Source of the DNA: Bacillota bacterium
Lineage (GTDB): Bacteria; Bacillota; Clostridia; Peptostreptococcales; Anaerovoracaceae
DNA: 37,784 nt
Reading direction: 5' to 3'
Assembly: GCA_017417045.1 (NCBI GenBank)
Contig: JAFPZZ010000003.1
Span: forward strand, 1-37,784
Within the stretch, counting starts at the first letter, position 1; every line of letters starts with the position of its first letter. Both the position numbers and the translations under genes were made by a program. The notes beneath the pieces are model-generated. The model was given only the letters and a program-made list of their open reading frames with translations, was not told the origin of the DNA and did no database searches. This document shows, piece after piece, positions 1 through 10,054 of this stretch.

Positions 1-75
1 ATGGCAGAGCTTGAAAAGGAAGCGATCGAGGGGATCGAGCTCTTCAGCGCCGTCTATGCCGCGGATGCGGAGTGA
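1..75 (+). CDS. C-terminal end of an unidentified protein (partial)
   Basis: An open frame runs from the first base to a TGA at 73-75 and gives 24 residues rich in Ala and Glu (MAELEKEAIEGIELF..., ending YAADAE). The ATG at position 1 may be chance, because the window edge cuts here. The tail is too short to assign a family. It is followed by a small GC hairpin (GACGC...GCGTC, 76-93) without a T-tract, and then by the promoter of the serC operon. Confidence 0.4.
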   Translation: MAELEKEAIEGIELFSAVYAADAE

Positions 76-207
76 GACGCTGCAGGGGGCGTCAGGCGGC
101 ACAGACCCTGTACGGCGTCCCGAATCCGGCATGCAGGCAACGCGGCCGCTCGTAGCCGCTCTGTACGCAAAACAAATACAATTGCCCGCATTTCGCGCAT
201 ATTTTTC

Positions 208-236
208 TTGACTTTGCCCCGCGCAGGGATTATTCT
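208..236 (+). promoter_or_regulatory. Promoter of the serine leader-serC-serA operon
   Basis: TTGACT (208-213) and TATTCT (231-236) are separated by exactly 17 bp, a good vegetative sigma-factor promoter. Transcription would start near 243, about 23 nt before the leader peptide ATG and about 355 nt before serC. The long leader is used by the attenuator described in the next entries. Confidence 0.75.
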
Positions 237-265
237 ATTGGAAAATCAGCAAAGGAACAGCACGA

Positions 266-349
266 ATGAAGCTTTATCAGCGCAAAAACCTTTCCTCTTC
301 CTCTTCTTCGAGTTCCTCTTCCGGGGTGCTCCGGGTTCGCGTGCTGTAG
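266..349 (+). CDS. Serine-rich leader peptide of the serC-serA attenuator
   Basis: This short frame has 27 codons, ATG at 266 and TAG at 347-349. AAAGGA (251-256) lies 9 nt upstream of the ATG and can serve as ribosome binding site. The peptide reads MKLYQRKNL, then ten consecutive serines encoded by TCC TCT TCC TCT TCT TCG AGT TCC TCT TCC (293-322), then GVLRVRVL. Both UCN and AGU codons occur, so the run is not a simple trinucleotide repeat. A serine-codon run just upstream of a terminator, in front of two serine-biosynthesis genes, is the design of a ribosome-mediated attenuator (compare the his, leu and thr leader peptides). Translation speed through the run would report charged tRNA-Ser. 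The sequence shows the frame, run, binding site and terminator; the regulatory role is inferred. Confidence 0.85.
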   Translation: MKLYQRKNLSSSSSSSSSSGVLRVRVL

Positions 350-383
350 TATAAGCTCATAACAGACTTGCACGGATCCGGAG
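329..383 (+). promoter_or_regulatory. Candidate antiterminator hairpin competing with the serC terminator
   Basis: CTCCGG (329-334) can pair with CCGGAG (378-383), and CGTGC (340-344) with GCACG (370-374), giving a two-part stem with a small internal loop. The 3' arm uses bases of the left arm of the terminator (375-384), so the two structures exclude each other. The 5' arm lies in the last codons of the leader peptide. A ribosome reaching the stop codon (347-349) would cover it; one stalled early in the serine run (293-322) would leave it free. Confidence 0.65.
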
Positions 384-409
384 ATAAAGCTCTCCGGATC
401 TTTTTATTT
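375..409 (+). terminator. Intrinsic terminator (attenuator) upstream of serC
   Basis: GATCCGGAGA (375-384) and TCTCCGGATC (391-400) form a perfect 10-bp stem with a 6-nt loop, followed at once by TTTTTATTT (401-409). It lies 26 nt after the leader peptide stop codon and 188 nt before serC. A strong terminator between a promoter and its own operon implies conditional readthrough. The interval 410-597 holds the serC ribosome binding site, with no other recognised element. Confidence 0.9.
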
Positions 410-597
410 GCCGCCGCGCCGGGGAATGAGCCGCGCCGGATTGCTCACCGCGTTGGGTAGCTCATTGCGCCAGGGAAGGCTCCGCATCGGACGGCCTCAA
501 CAGCGAAGCGGCGCATTCGCTTCGGCGGAGGCGGCGCAGCTCCCGCCGAAAAAGGCGGCCGCAACACAATATAGCTAAGATAAAAGGAGGTTCCGCG

Positions 598-1695
598 ATG
601 GAAAAACGCCTTTACAACTTTGCCGCAGGGCCTTCTGCGATGCCGCCGGAGGTGCTGGAGAGAGCGCAGAAGGATATGCTCTGCTATCCGGGCGCGGGCT
701 GCAGCGTCATGGAGATGAGCCACCGCTCAAAGCCTTTCATGAAGATACGCGACGCGGCCGAAGAGTCTATAAGAAGGCTCATGGACATTCCAGGAGACTA
801 CGCCGTGCTCTTCCTTCAGGGAGGGGCGAGCCTGCAGTTTTCCATGGTCCCGATGAACCTCGCGCCGCGGGGCGCGCTCACCGCTTACTCCGTGACCGGC
901 AACTTCGCCAAGAAAGCCTGGGAGGAGGCCTGCCGCTGGGGCGACGCCAGGATAGTCGCCAGCTCCGAGGAGGACGGCTTCAGGCATATCCCGAAGATCA
1001 AGGCGGGGGACGTTCCCGAGGACGCCGCGTACCTTCACATAACTGGCAACAACACCATATTCGGCACCTGCTACGGCGAGCTGCCTTTCGGAGGCATGAA
1101 GGACGCGCCCGTTCCTCTGGTCGCTGACTGGAGCTCGGCGATACTGGGGCTTGAGATCGACGTCAGAAAGCACACCCTTATATATGCCGGGGCGCAGAAG
1201 AACCTCGGCCCCGCGGGCCTCACGCTCGTAATCGTAAAAAAGGACGCGCTGCTCGCCTTCCCCGACCCCGTCGTTCCGACCATGCTGCGCTACGAGCCGC
1301 AGATAAAGGCGGACTCCATGTACAACACGCCCCCCTGTTGGAGCATATACATGGCCGGGCTCATGTTCGAATGGGCTGAGGCTCAGGGCGGCGTAAGGGC
1401 GCTAGAAAGAAGGAACCGCGAGAAGGCCGCTCTGCTCTACGGCGCGATCGACAGCTCAGAGATCTTCGAAAACAAGGTCGCTGCGGAGGACCGCTCGATA
1501 ACCAACGTCGTGTTCACTCTGCCGGACAAGGAGCTCACAGATCGCTTCGCGGCGCTCTGCGAGGACAGCGGCATCATAAATATAAAGGGTCACAGACTGG
1601 TCGGCGGTTTCAGGGCCTCGCTCTACAACGGGGTGAGCATGGAAGCGGTAAGGACGCTCACAGAGCTCATGAAGGATTTCGAGAGAGGGCTGTAG
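598..1695 (+). CDS. serC: Phosphoserine aminotransferase
   Basis: This PLP enzyme (fold type I, class V) converts 3-phosphohydroxypyruvate and glutamate to O-phosphoserine and 2-oxoglutarate, step two of serine synthesis in the cytoplasm. The 365-residue length is normal for SerC. The N-terminus has the family signature NFAAGPSAMP (7-16), followed by a serine/His-rich segment (MEMSHRS). K201 in GAQKNLGPAG is the expected PLP lysine. AAAAGGAGG lies 7 nt before the ATG and fixes the start. It is the first enzyme gene of the operon; serA follows after 30 bp. Expression is probably set by the upstream serine leader/terminator. No serB was recognised nearby. A related class V aminotransferase is possible, but pairing with serA makes SerC very likely. 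Confidence 0.95.
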   Translation: MEKRLYNFAAGPSAMPPEVLERAQKDMLCYPGAGCSVMEMSHRSKPFMKIRDAAEESIRRLMDIPGDYAVLFLQGGASLQFSMVPMNLAPRGALTAYSVTGNFAKKAWEEACRWGDARIVASSEEDGFRHIPKIKAGDVPEDAAYLHITGNNTIFGTCYGELPFGGMKDAPVPLVADWSSAILGLEIDVRKHTLIYAGAQKNLGPAGLTLVIVKKDALLAFPDPVVPTMLRYEPQIKADSMYNTPPCWSIYMAGLMFEWAEAQGGVRALERRNREKAALLYGAIDSSEIFENKVAAEDRSITNVVFTLPDKELTDRFAALCEDSGIINIKGHRLVGGFRASLYNGVSMEAVRTLTELMKDFERGL

Positions 1696-1725
1696 CCCAG
1701 GGAAAGATATATCAAAGGAGAAACT

Positions 1726-2892
1726 ATGTACAGGATCAAGACATACGACAAGCTCTCGCAGGCAGGGCTCAACGAATTCGACAGGGAAAGATACGCTATC
1801 GCGGACGACATGAAGGATCCGGACAGCATACTCGTGCGTTCCACGCCGCTCCACGGAGAGAAGTTCGGCGATTCCCTGCTCGCCATAGTGCGCGTAGGCG
1901 CGGGCTACAATACCATCCCCGTCGACGAGATGACGAAGCGCGGCGTCGCGGTCTTCAACTGCCCGGGCGGAAACGCCAACGCGGTCAAGGAGATGACCAT
2001 AGCCGCCATGATCATGATGATGAGAAGGGCGCTCGCCGCTATGGACTGGATGAAGGCCCTTCCCGACAGTGAGATCGATTACGGCGGGCAGATCGAAAAG
2101 GGCAAGACGCGCTTCACGGGGCCCGAGATCATGGGCAAGACCATAGGCATAGTAGGCGTCGGCGCGATAGGCGGCCGCATGGCCATGGCCTGCGATGATC
2201 TCGGCATGAAGGTCCTCGGCTACGACCCCTTCCTCAGCCACGCGAGGCTGCAGGAGCTGCGCCAGTACGCCGACTTCAGGTCAGACCTGAAGGAGATGCT
2301 CGCCGAGTGCGACGTCGTGACCGTTCATATCCCGCTCAACGAGGAGAACACCGCCTTCATAGGGCGCGAGGAGATCGCCGCGATGAAGGACGGGGCTTAT
2401 CTCATAAACTACGCCCGCGGACCGGTAGTAGACAACGACGCGGTCTGCGACGCGCTCGACAGCGGCAAGCTGAAGGGCTTCGCGACCGACTTTCCGACCC
2501 TTCGCGAGCTGAGGCGTCCCGACGTGTTCTGCACGCCGCATCTCGCCTCCGGAAGCCCCGAGGCGGAGGACAACTGCTCCACGATGGCCGCGCGCCAGAC
2601 CATAGACTACCTCGAAAACGGCAACATCACGAACTCCGTCAACCTTCCCAACGTCAGCTTCGCAAGGGCCGACGGCGCCAGGGTCTGCGTCATCCACGAG
2701 AACAAGATAGGCATGCTCGGGATGATGACCGACCGCGTCGTGCGCGAGGGGCTCAATATAGAGAACCTCGTCAACAAGGGGCGCGGCGGGGTCGCCTATA
2801 CCATCATGGACTTCAACGGCAGCGTTCCTGAAACGCTCGCGGGAGATATCTCGGCCATAGACGGAGTCATGAAGGTCAGAGTTATAGAATAA
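1726..2892 (+). CDS. serA: D-3-phosphoglycerate dehydrogenase with C-terminal ACT domain
   Basis: This NAD-dependent enzyme oxidises 3-phosphoglycerate to 3-phosphohydroxypyruvate, the first step of serine synthesis. The 388-residue protein has the catalytic domain split around a Rossmann domain with GVGAIGG near residues 143-149, the substrate-domain motif GAGYNTIP near 61-68, and a catalytic-type HLASGSPEAEDN segment. Residues from about 318 form a compact ACT domain (VCVIHENKIGMLGMMTD...), as in short SerA proteins where serine binding inhibits the enzyme. It lacks the large ASB domain of the long form. AAAGGAG precedes the ATG. The 30-bp gap to serC indicates co-transcription, so the pathway would be controlled at transcription (attenuator) and possibly by feedback (ACT). 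Confidence 0.93.
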   Translation: MYRIKTYDKLSQAGLNEFDRERYAIADDMKDPDSILVRSTPLHGEKFGDSLLAIVRVGAGYNTIPVDEMTKRGVAVFNCPGGNANAVKEMTIAAMIMMMRRALAAMDWMKALPDSEIDYGGQIEKGKTRFTGPEIMGKTIGIVGVGAIGGRMAMACDDLGMKVLGYDPFLSHARLQELRQYADFRSDLKEMLAECDVVTVHIPLNEENTAFIGREEIAAMKDGAYLINYARGPVVDNDAVCDALDSGKLKGFATDFPTLRELRRPDVFCTPHLASGSPEAEDNCSTMAARQTIDYLENGNITNSVNLPNVSFARADGARVCVIHENKIGMLGMMTDRVVREGLNIENLVNKGRGGVAYTIMDFNGSVPETLAGDISAIDGVMKVRVIE

Positions 2893-3026
2893 CGGGGCCT
2901 CCGTATGATATACTGAAATATCCGGCGAAGCGGCGGCAAAGCGGCCGCGCGGCATGCAGCGGCCTTCCCCTTCCCGGACATGGACAGAATTATGGCAGCT
3001 TTGAACGCGAAAAGGAGGAGAAGAAG

Positions 3027-3638
3027 ATGAAACTCACATGGCTTGGACATTCCTGCTTCGTCATCGAAGAAAAGGGCTTTAGGATAGCCGTGGATCCCTT
3101 CCGCGGAGTCAGGGGCTACAGAGACTCCGAGACCGAGGCCAACTTCGTGGTCTGCAGCCATCAGCACGGCGACCACAACGCGGTCGATCTCGTCAAGATG
3201 GTCCCCGCGAAAGTCCCCAACCCGTTCTACATCAAAGAGATACACTGCTTCCACGACGAGGCGCAGGGCGCCAAGCGCGGGCCTAATATCATCAGGGTCT
3301 TCTGCGCCGACGGCGTCAGGATCGCCCACCTCGGCGACCTGGGCCATCTGCTCTCCGAGGAGCAGATAAAGGAGATCGGACGCCTCGACGGGCTGCTCAT
3401 CCCCGTAGGCGGACACTTCACCATAGACGCGAAGGAAGCCGCGGAGACGGTGCGAGCGCTCGCGCCCAAGGCCGTCATTCCAATGCACTACAGAAACGGC
3501 GAGCTGGGCTACGACGTCATCTCCACCCTCGACCCCTTCCTCGAGGAGATGAAGGGCTGCCCGGTATGCTTCGCTGAAGGAAACAGCGCCGAGATCACCG
3601 GAGAGCAGAGCGGGATCATCGTGCTGAAGTACGTATAA
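3027..3638 (+). CDS. Metallo-beta-lactamase-fold metal-dependent hydrolase (UPF0173-like)
   Basis: A 203-residue protein of the small MBL-fold class. It starts with the typical MKLTWLGHSCF segment and carries the metal motif SHQHGDH (H45, H47, D49, H50). Later metal-binding histidines are likely in HLGDLGHL and PMHYRN. There is no signal peptide, so it should be cytoplasmic. The reaction is unknown; relatives include UlaG-like lactonases and UPF0173 proteins, and the family cannot be narrowed from sequence alone. AAAAGGAGG before the ATG supports the start. It lies 134 bp after serA with no clear terminator between, so partial readthrough from the serine operon is possible. A TATACT hexamer near 2906 might give it a promoter of its own. 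A terminator hairpin follows the gene. Confidence 0.8.
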   Translation: MKLTWLGHSCFVIEEKGFRIAVDPFRGVRGYRDSETEANFVVCSHQHGDHNAVDLVKMVPAKVPNPFYIKEIHCFHDEAQGAKRGPNIIRVFCADGVRIAHLGDLGHLLSEEQIKEIGRLDGLLIPVGGHFTIDAKEAAETVRALAPKAVIPMHYRNGELGYDVISTLDPFLEEMKGCPVCFAEGNSAEITGEQSGIIVLKYV

Positions 3639-6358
<2,720 letters not shown>

Positions 6359-6424
6359 ACCGCGCGTTTAAGTCACCCGCGCCGTTCCGGGATCTGTCGT
6401 TTTTCGCGGCGATATATAGACTAA

Positions 6425-6458
6425 AAGGCCCCGCATTTATATGCGGGGTCTTACTTTA
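6425..6458. terminator. Bidirectional intrinsic terminator between convergent genes
   Basis: AAGGCCCCGCAT (6425-6436) pairs with ATGCGGGGTCTT (6441-6452) around a TTAT loop: twelve base pairs with one G-T. AAAA precedes the stem and TTACTTT follows it, so it can stop transcription from both the aminotransferase (plus) and the alpha/beta hydrolase (minus). Confidence 0.85.
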
Positions 6459-6500
6459 ACGTAAAAATGTGCTTCGCCGGTCATGCGCCTCGGCGTCCTC

Positions 6501-7421
6501 TCAGTCCTCGTCCTCTGCCGCCCGCATCAGTCCTATCGTCTCGAGAAAAGCGCGAACACAGCGCTCGTATGACTCCGGGTCAACGAGCACGGATTCGGCG
6601 TGGCCGGCTCCGGGTATCAGGTGAAGCTCGCTGTATCCCGCTGTTCGGGCCGCCATGGCTTCGGAATTCGCCGGAAGAATGAAGGCGTCTTCCTCCCCGT
6701 GCATGAACAGTATGGGCAGCTCGCAGCCGTCAAGCGAGTCTATGGGCCGCATCTCCTTCAGCGAGACGCCGTATCTTATCCTGCTTCCGAGCTCCGCGAG
6801 ATCGAATATCTGCTCTGGCAGGTGCGCGCTGCGGTAGCCGCCCCTCAGGACGTTCTCTATATCCGAGAAGCCGCAGTCCGCGACGGCAAAGTCTATGGGC
6901 ATATCATACTTGAGGGAACTGATGGTCGTCGCGGCCCCGAGGGATTCTCCGTGGAGCCCGAGCTGAGCCATTTCAGGGAAGCGCTCCCTCGCGTCCTCCG
7001 CGAGCAGCCTCAGGTCTTCAGCCTCGCGCAGGCCGTAGGTAGTGATGGTCCTTTCGTTCTCGCCGTGCCCGCGAAGGTCGTAGATGATGCAGTTATATCC
7101 GAGCTGCAGATACATCGGCACGTATTTGAGCGCGCCCATGCGGTTGTCCGTGTAGCCGTGGGAGATGATGACATAGAGCTCCGTGGGCTCAGGATTTTTC
7201 AGCAGTTCGGCGTGCAGGGCGTAGCCCTCAAATCCGCTCACGACGTAGTCTTCCTTCTCAAGCCCGGCGTAAAACGAGGTATCGTAGTGCTCTGACTGCC
7301 AGTCAAACGCTTCCTGAAGGCTCTGGCGCTTTCCGAGCATCACGAAGGACGGCAGCCACAGCGTGAACGCTATGAGCAGCGCCAGCAGGACGCAGAGTAT
7401 TATCAGAAGTATCTTAAGCAT
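6501..7421 (-). CDS. Alpha/beta hydrolase with N-terminal membrane anchor
   Basis: A 306-residue serine hydrolase. Residues 3-28 are strongly hydrophobic ([19 protein letters not shown]) and should anchor it in the membrane. The fold shows SHGYTDN (oxyanion region), the nucleophile elbow GESLG with S160, and a probable D245 (GEEDAF) and H274 (GAGHAE). It resembles the YqkD/BAAT-like alpha/beta hydrolases of Bacillota, whose substrate is unknown. It overlaps the upstream thioesterase gene by 8 bp, so the two are one transcript; its ribosome binding site is weak and coupling is likely. Two acyl-ester-type hydrolases in one operon suggest a lipid or acyl-thioester role, which is inference. Confidence 0.85.
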   Translation of the reverse strand: MLKILLIILCVLLALLIAFTLWLPSFVMLGKRQSLQEAFDWQSEHYDTSFYAGLEKEDYVVSGFEGYALHAELLKNPEPTELYVIISHGYTDNRMGALKYVPMYLQLGYNCIIYDLRGHGENERTITTYGLREAEDLRLLAEDARERFPEMAQLGLHGESLGAATTISSLKYDMPIDFAVADCGFSDIENVLRGGYRSAHLPEQIFDLAELGSRIRYGVSLKEMRPIDSLDGCELPILFMHGEEDAFILPANSEAMAARTAGYSELHLIPGAGHAESVLVDPESYERCVRAFLETIGLMRAAEDED

Positions 7422-7851
7422 CGCGCGGACCCGCTGCCGCGGCCTCCTTCGCGAGAGCCTCGAATATGCCCGCGAGCTCGGGGCAGGCCTTGGTGAGCCT
7501 TACGAGCTTCCCGTCCTTATCCAGGAAACAGTGCTCCGAATGCCCCTCGAACACGGTCTTGTCGCAGAGATCCGTCATCAGGTATTCCAGCTTCAGGATG
7601 GCGCCCTTGAACTCCGACACCGATACGTCTATGAGGATCTCGTCGGGGAAGCTGGTGCTCGCTTTAAACCTGCAGCTGATCGCGGTCACGGGAGAGATGA
7701 TACCCTCAGCCTCCAGCCTTTCGTACGGCCATCCGGCTCTCCTGAGAAAATCGACCCTGGCTTCTTCCATCCAGCGTATGTAGTTGGAGTGGTGCGTTAT
7801 CCCCATGCGGTCGGTCTCGTAGTACTGCACCCTGTGCCTGTATGCTTCCAT
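7414..7851 (-). CDS. Acyl-CoA thioesterase, YbgC/4HBT hotdog family
   Basis: A 145-residue single hotdog-fold protein, the usual length for YbgC/FadM-type thioesterases that hydrolyse acyl-CoA. The N-terminus has the family motif QYYETDRMGITHHSNYIRW, with D14 as the likely catalytic acid and a downstream histidine/asparagine cluster. RVDFLRRAG follows, as in 4-hydroxybenzoyl-CoA thioesterase relatives. AGAGGAG precedes the ATG. It is the first gene of a two-gene minus-strand operon with the alpha/beta hydrolase. An extended -10 promoter lies 38 bp upstream. The acyl substrate is not predictable. Confidence 0.88.
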   Translation of the reverse strand: MEAYRHRVQYYETDRMGITHHSNYIRWMEEARVDFLRRAGWPYERLEAEGIISPVTAISCRFKASTSFPDEILIDVSVSEFKGAILKLEYLMTDLCDKTVFEGHSEHCFLDKDGKLVRLTKACPELAGIFEALAKEAAAAGPRDA

Positions 7852-7888
7852 AAGCGCTCCTCTCTGCCTTTAAATCTATCTGGCACAG

Positions 7889-7897
7889 ATTATATCA
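7889..7897 (-). promoter_or_regulatory. Extended -10 promoter for the thioesterase operon
   Basis: On the minus strand TGATATAAT reads as an extended -10 (TGn-TATAAT) 38 bp before the thioesterase ATG. No clear -35 is present. The same TGATATAAT occurs before the minus-strand GNAT gene at 10547-10555. Confidence 0.5.
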
Positions 7898-8017
7898 CAT
7901 TATCTCCTCGTGAGGCTTTGAACAGCGGGCTTAGGCTGTCCGGATCCGTGCGTATTCGCCCTGCATAAAACAGAGATCCTGCGCGGCGATTTCTTCAGCG
8001 CTTTCGTCCCCCGGTCA

Positions 8018-8047
8018 TTGACTTGAAGTCACAGGCAATATTATAAT
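8018..8047 (+). promoter_or_regulatory. TetR gene promoter with overlapping palindromic operator
   Basis: TTGACT (8018-8023) and TATAAT (8042-8047) are 18 bp apart. A perfect palindrome, TGACTT-G-AAGTCA (8019-8031), covers the -35. This is a natural position for autorepression by the TetR protein encoded just downstream. It lies between divergent genes, so it may also influence the thioesterase operon on the other strand. Confidence 0.6.
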
Positions 8048-8098
8048 AAATACATAAAATATCCTGATAAACGGCAGTCATTCCTTCGGAGGGACGCA

Positions 8099-8707
8099 AT
8101 GGAACAAAGCGCAGCAAGACAGACTTTTGAGACCAGGGAAAAGCTCATCGCCGCGGCACGCACGCTCATCGCGGAAAGGGCCTTCGGCGACATCTCGGTG
8201 GAAGAGATCACCCGGGCCGCGGGCGTGGCCAAGGGCAGTTTCTATACTTATTTTAAACGCAAGGAGGACATAGTCCCCGAGCTCGGGGGCGGACTGCTCC
8301 ATCTCGCGGAGGTCTCCTCGCTCCAGGGGGGCGGCATACTCGGCAGGCTCGTGTGGTACTGCAACGAATACGCCAAGGCGAGCGAGCACGCGGGGCTTGA
8401 GCTCTGCAGGCAGCAGCTCAGGAGCGACGTCAGCGGAGAGCCGCTGGGAGGCGGCATCGAGGCGGGACGCTTCGAGTACGACTCCGAGGCGGTCGAGGGC
8501 ATCCTTAAAGACGGGATAGCACGCGGCGAGCTCAGCGCGTCGACCCCGGTGCAGAGCCTCGCGCTGCTCATCAACGCGCAGCTCTACGGCCTCACCGCGC
8601 TGTGGTGCATGTCCGGGGGAAAGGTCTCCGGAGCCGCCGTCTCCGAGAAGACCGCAGAAGGCCTGCTCTACGGACTGCTTAAAAGGTATATCGTAAATAG
8701 ACGATAA
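8099..8707 (+). CDS. TetR/AcrR-family transcriptional regulator
   Basis: A 202-residue one-component regulator. Residues about 10-58 form the TetR helix-turn-helix (TREKLIAAARTLIAERAFGDISVEEITRAAG split over helices 1-2, then VAKGSFYTYFKRKEDI for helix 3). The C-terminal ligand domain is divergent and gives no ligand. CGGAGGG lies just before the ATG. Its promoter carries a 13-bp palindrome over the -35, suggesting autorepression. The divergent thioesterase/hydrolase operon is the most likely other target, because TetR genes often sit beside what they control. The structured element at 8721-8880 follows 13 bp after the stop codon and probably ends transcription. Confidence 0.88.
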   Translation: MEQSAARQTFETREKLIAAARTLIAERAFGDISVEEITRAAGVAKGSFYTYFKRKEDIVPELGGGLLHLAEVSSLQGGGILGRLVWYCNEYAKASEHAGLELCRQQLRSDVSGEPLGGGIEAGRFEYDSEAVEGILKDGIARGELSASTPVQSLALLINAQLYGLTALWCMSGGKVSGAAVSEKTAEGLLYGLLKRYIVNRR

Positions 8708-8720
8708 ACAATTTGTAAAG

Positions 8721-8880
8721 AAAAGGCTGTAAGCATATTAGCAGCACTTTGTCAGAGCGTAGTCGAGACTCAAGGACAGCGTTGATGACCTAACACTGTG
8801 AGCGCAATGCGCGAACAGATGTAGGTCAGATGCTTTAGCTGAAACGCGGAGACGTGCTGCGATGATGCTTACAGCCTTTT
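8721..8880. ncRNA. Structured intergenic element, copy A (candidate RNA or bidirectional terminator)
   Basis: The element is closed by a perfect 16-bp inverted repeat, AAAAGGCTGTAAGCAT (8721-8736) with ATGCTTACAGCCTTTT (8865-8880). Inside are GCAGCAC/GTGCTGC (8741-8747 with 8854-8860), GTC/GAC (8751-8753 with 8851-8853) across a TTT bulge, GCGTT/AACGC (8779-8783 with 8843-8847), a long arm TGACCTA/TAGGTCA (8786-8792 with 8822-8828), and alternatively TCAG/CTGA closing a 9-nt loop (8826-8842). A single-stranded core at 8755-8777, containing GAGCGTAGTCGAGACTC, is identical in copy B (32841-32997). The helices are kept with different sequence in copy B. It sits between the convergent TetR and cation-efflux genes and has a T-tract on each strand, so it could terminate both. 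No known RNA family was recognised. Confidence 0.6.
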
Positions 8881-8907
8881 TATTATATTTTTTAAAGAGT
8901 TTTAAGC

Positions 8908-10035
8908 TTACACATCCAGATCCAGGGTCATTATGAACGTGAGGTCCGGATAGGCCGCCTGGAGCTTCTCCCTCAGGGCCTCGAAGCTCGCGTGCCTGTC
9001 GGGCAGCGCGAAGTCCAGCACCACGTCCAGATTGACCGTCTTCTTCACGAGGTCGGCGTAAAAGCCGTGCATCTGCAGCACGCCCTCGTGCTCCATCACT
9101 ATCTTCGTGACTTCGTGCCTGAGCCTGGATTCGGGGCTGTCCTGCTCGTTGGTGGAGTATATCCCTATGCCGGCGAGCACCACGCCGTGCTCTGCGTAGA
9201 CCTTTTCGGCGAGGCGGCGCTCAAGGGCGTCGATCTCGGCGGCGTTCATAGCTCCGGGCACCTCGACGTGCACCGAGCCGATGAGCCTGTCCGGCCCGTA
9301 GTTGTGAAGTATGAGGTCATACGCGCCGGTGACCTCGGGCTCCTCGCAGAGGGTCTTCTTTATCTCCGCGGAGAAGTCGTCGTCGGTGCGCTTTCCGAGT
9401 ATCTCGTCGAGGGTCTCGCTGAGCATCTCAAGGCCTGCCCTTATGATGAACACGGCTATGACCGCGCCGACCCAGGCCTCGAGGCTGATCCCCCAGGCGA
9501 TGAAGACTATTGCCGAAAGCAGCACGGACGCGGAAAGTATCGCGTCGAAGGTCGCGTCTGAGCCGGAGGCTATGAGGGAGCCGGAGTTGACTTCCTCGCC
9601 CTTCTTCTTGACGTAGCGGCCGAGCAGTATCTTAACGACGACGGCCGAGGCGATTATCACGAGCGAGACCGTCGAATAATCGGGAGTCTCGGGATGTATT
9701 ATCTTCTTGACGGATTCGACCAGCGAGGTGATTCCGGCGTAGAGCACGATGGCTGAAACTATCATCGAGCTCAGGTATTCGACCCTGCCGTGTCCGAGCG
9801 GGTGAGCCCTGTCGGGCCTTCTCGACGCGAGCCTTGTTCCTATGATGGTTATTACCGACGAGAGCGCGTCGCTCAGGTTGTTGACCGCGTCCAGGATGAC
9901 CGCTATGGAATTGGACAATATCCCCACGCCGGCCTTGAAGGCCGCAAGGAAGATGTTCGCGAGTATGCCTATGACGCTGGTTCGCACTATGACCTTTTCC
10001 CTGTCGGGAGCGGCCTGAAACTTTTCTTCTGACAT
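8908..10035 (-). CDS. Cation diffusion facilitator (CDF) metal efflux transporter
   Basis: A 375-residue integral membrane protein that exports divalent cations (Zn, Fe, Mn or Co) by proton antiport. The first helices carry the CDF signature LDAVNNLSDALSS with metal-site aspartates, then HPLGHGRVEYLSS between TM2 and TM3. A second acidic site is in SGSDATFDAIL (TM5). Six hydrophobic helices span about residues 20-210, followed by a cytoplasmic domain (about 215-300) and an extra C-terminal segment that looks like a second ferredoxin-like domain (HEVTKIVMEHEGV...DLDV). The metal cannot be predicted. It lies 19 bp downstream of the GNAT gene in a minus-strand operon, and it ends at element copy A. 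Confidence 0.92.
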   Translation of the reverse strand: MSEEKFQAAPDREKVIVRTSVIGILANIFLAAFKAGVGILSNSIAVILDAVNNLSDALSSVITIIGTRLASRRPDRAHPLGHGRVEYLSSMIVSAIVLYAGITSLVESVKKIIHPETPDYSTVSLVIIASAVVVKILLGRYVKKKGEEVNSGSLIASGSDATFDAILSASVLLSAIVFIAWGISLEAWVGAVIAVFIIRAGLEMLSETLDEILGKRTDDDFSAEIKKTLCEEPEVTGAYDLILHNYGPDRLIGSVHVEVPGAMNAAEIDALERRLAEKVYAEHGVVLAGIGIYSTNEQDSPESRLRHEVTKIVMEHEGVLQMHGFYADLVKKTVNLDVVLDFALPDRHASFEALREKLQAAYPDLTFIMTLDLDV

Positions 10036-10054
10036 TTATACTCCTTTAACAGAC

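Noticed and set aside
410..597. T-box riboswitch before serC
   Set aside because: ACCGCG occurs near 449-454, but the AGGGTGG part of the T-box motif is missing and no terminator follows it. The leader peptide explains the upstream terminator better.
8755..8777. tRNA-like T-arm in the structured element core
   Set aside because: GTCGAGAC resembles a T-loop only superficially; no acceptor stem, anticodon arm or CCA position fits.
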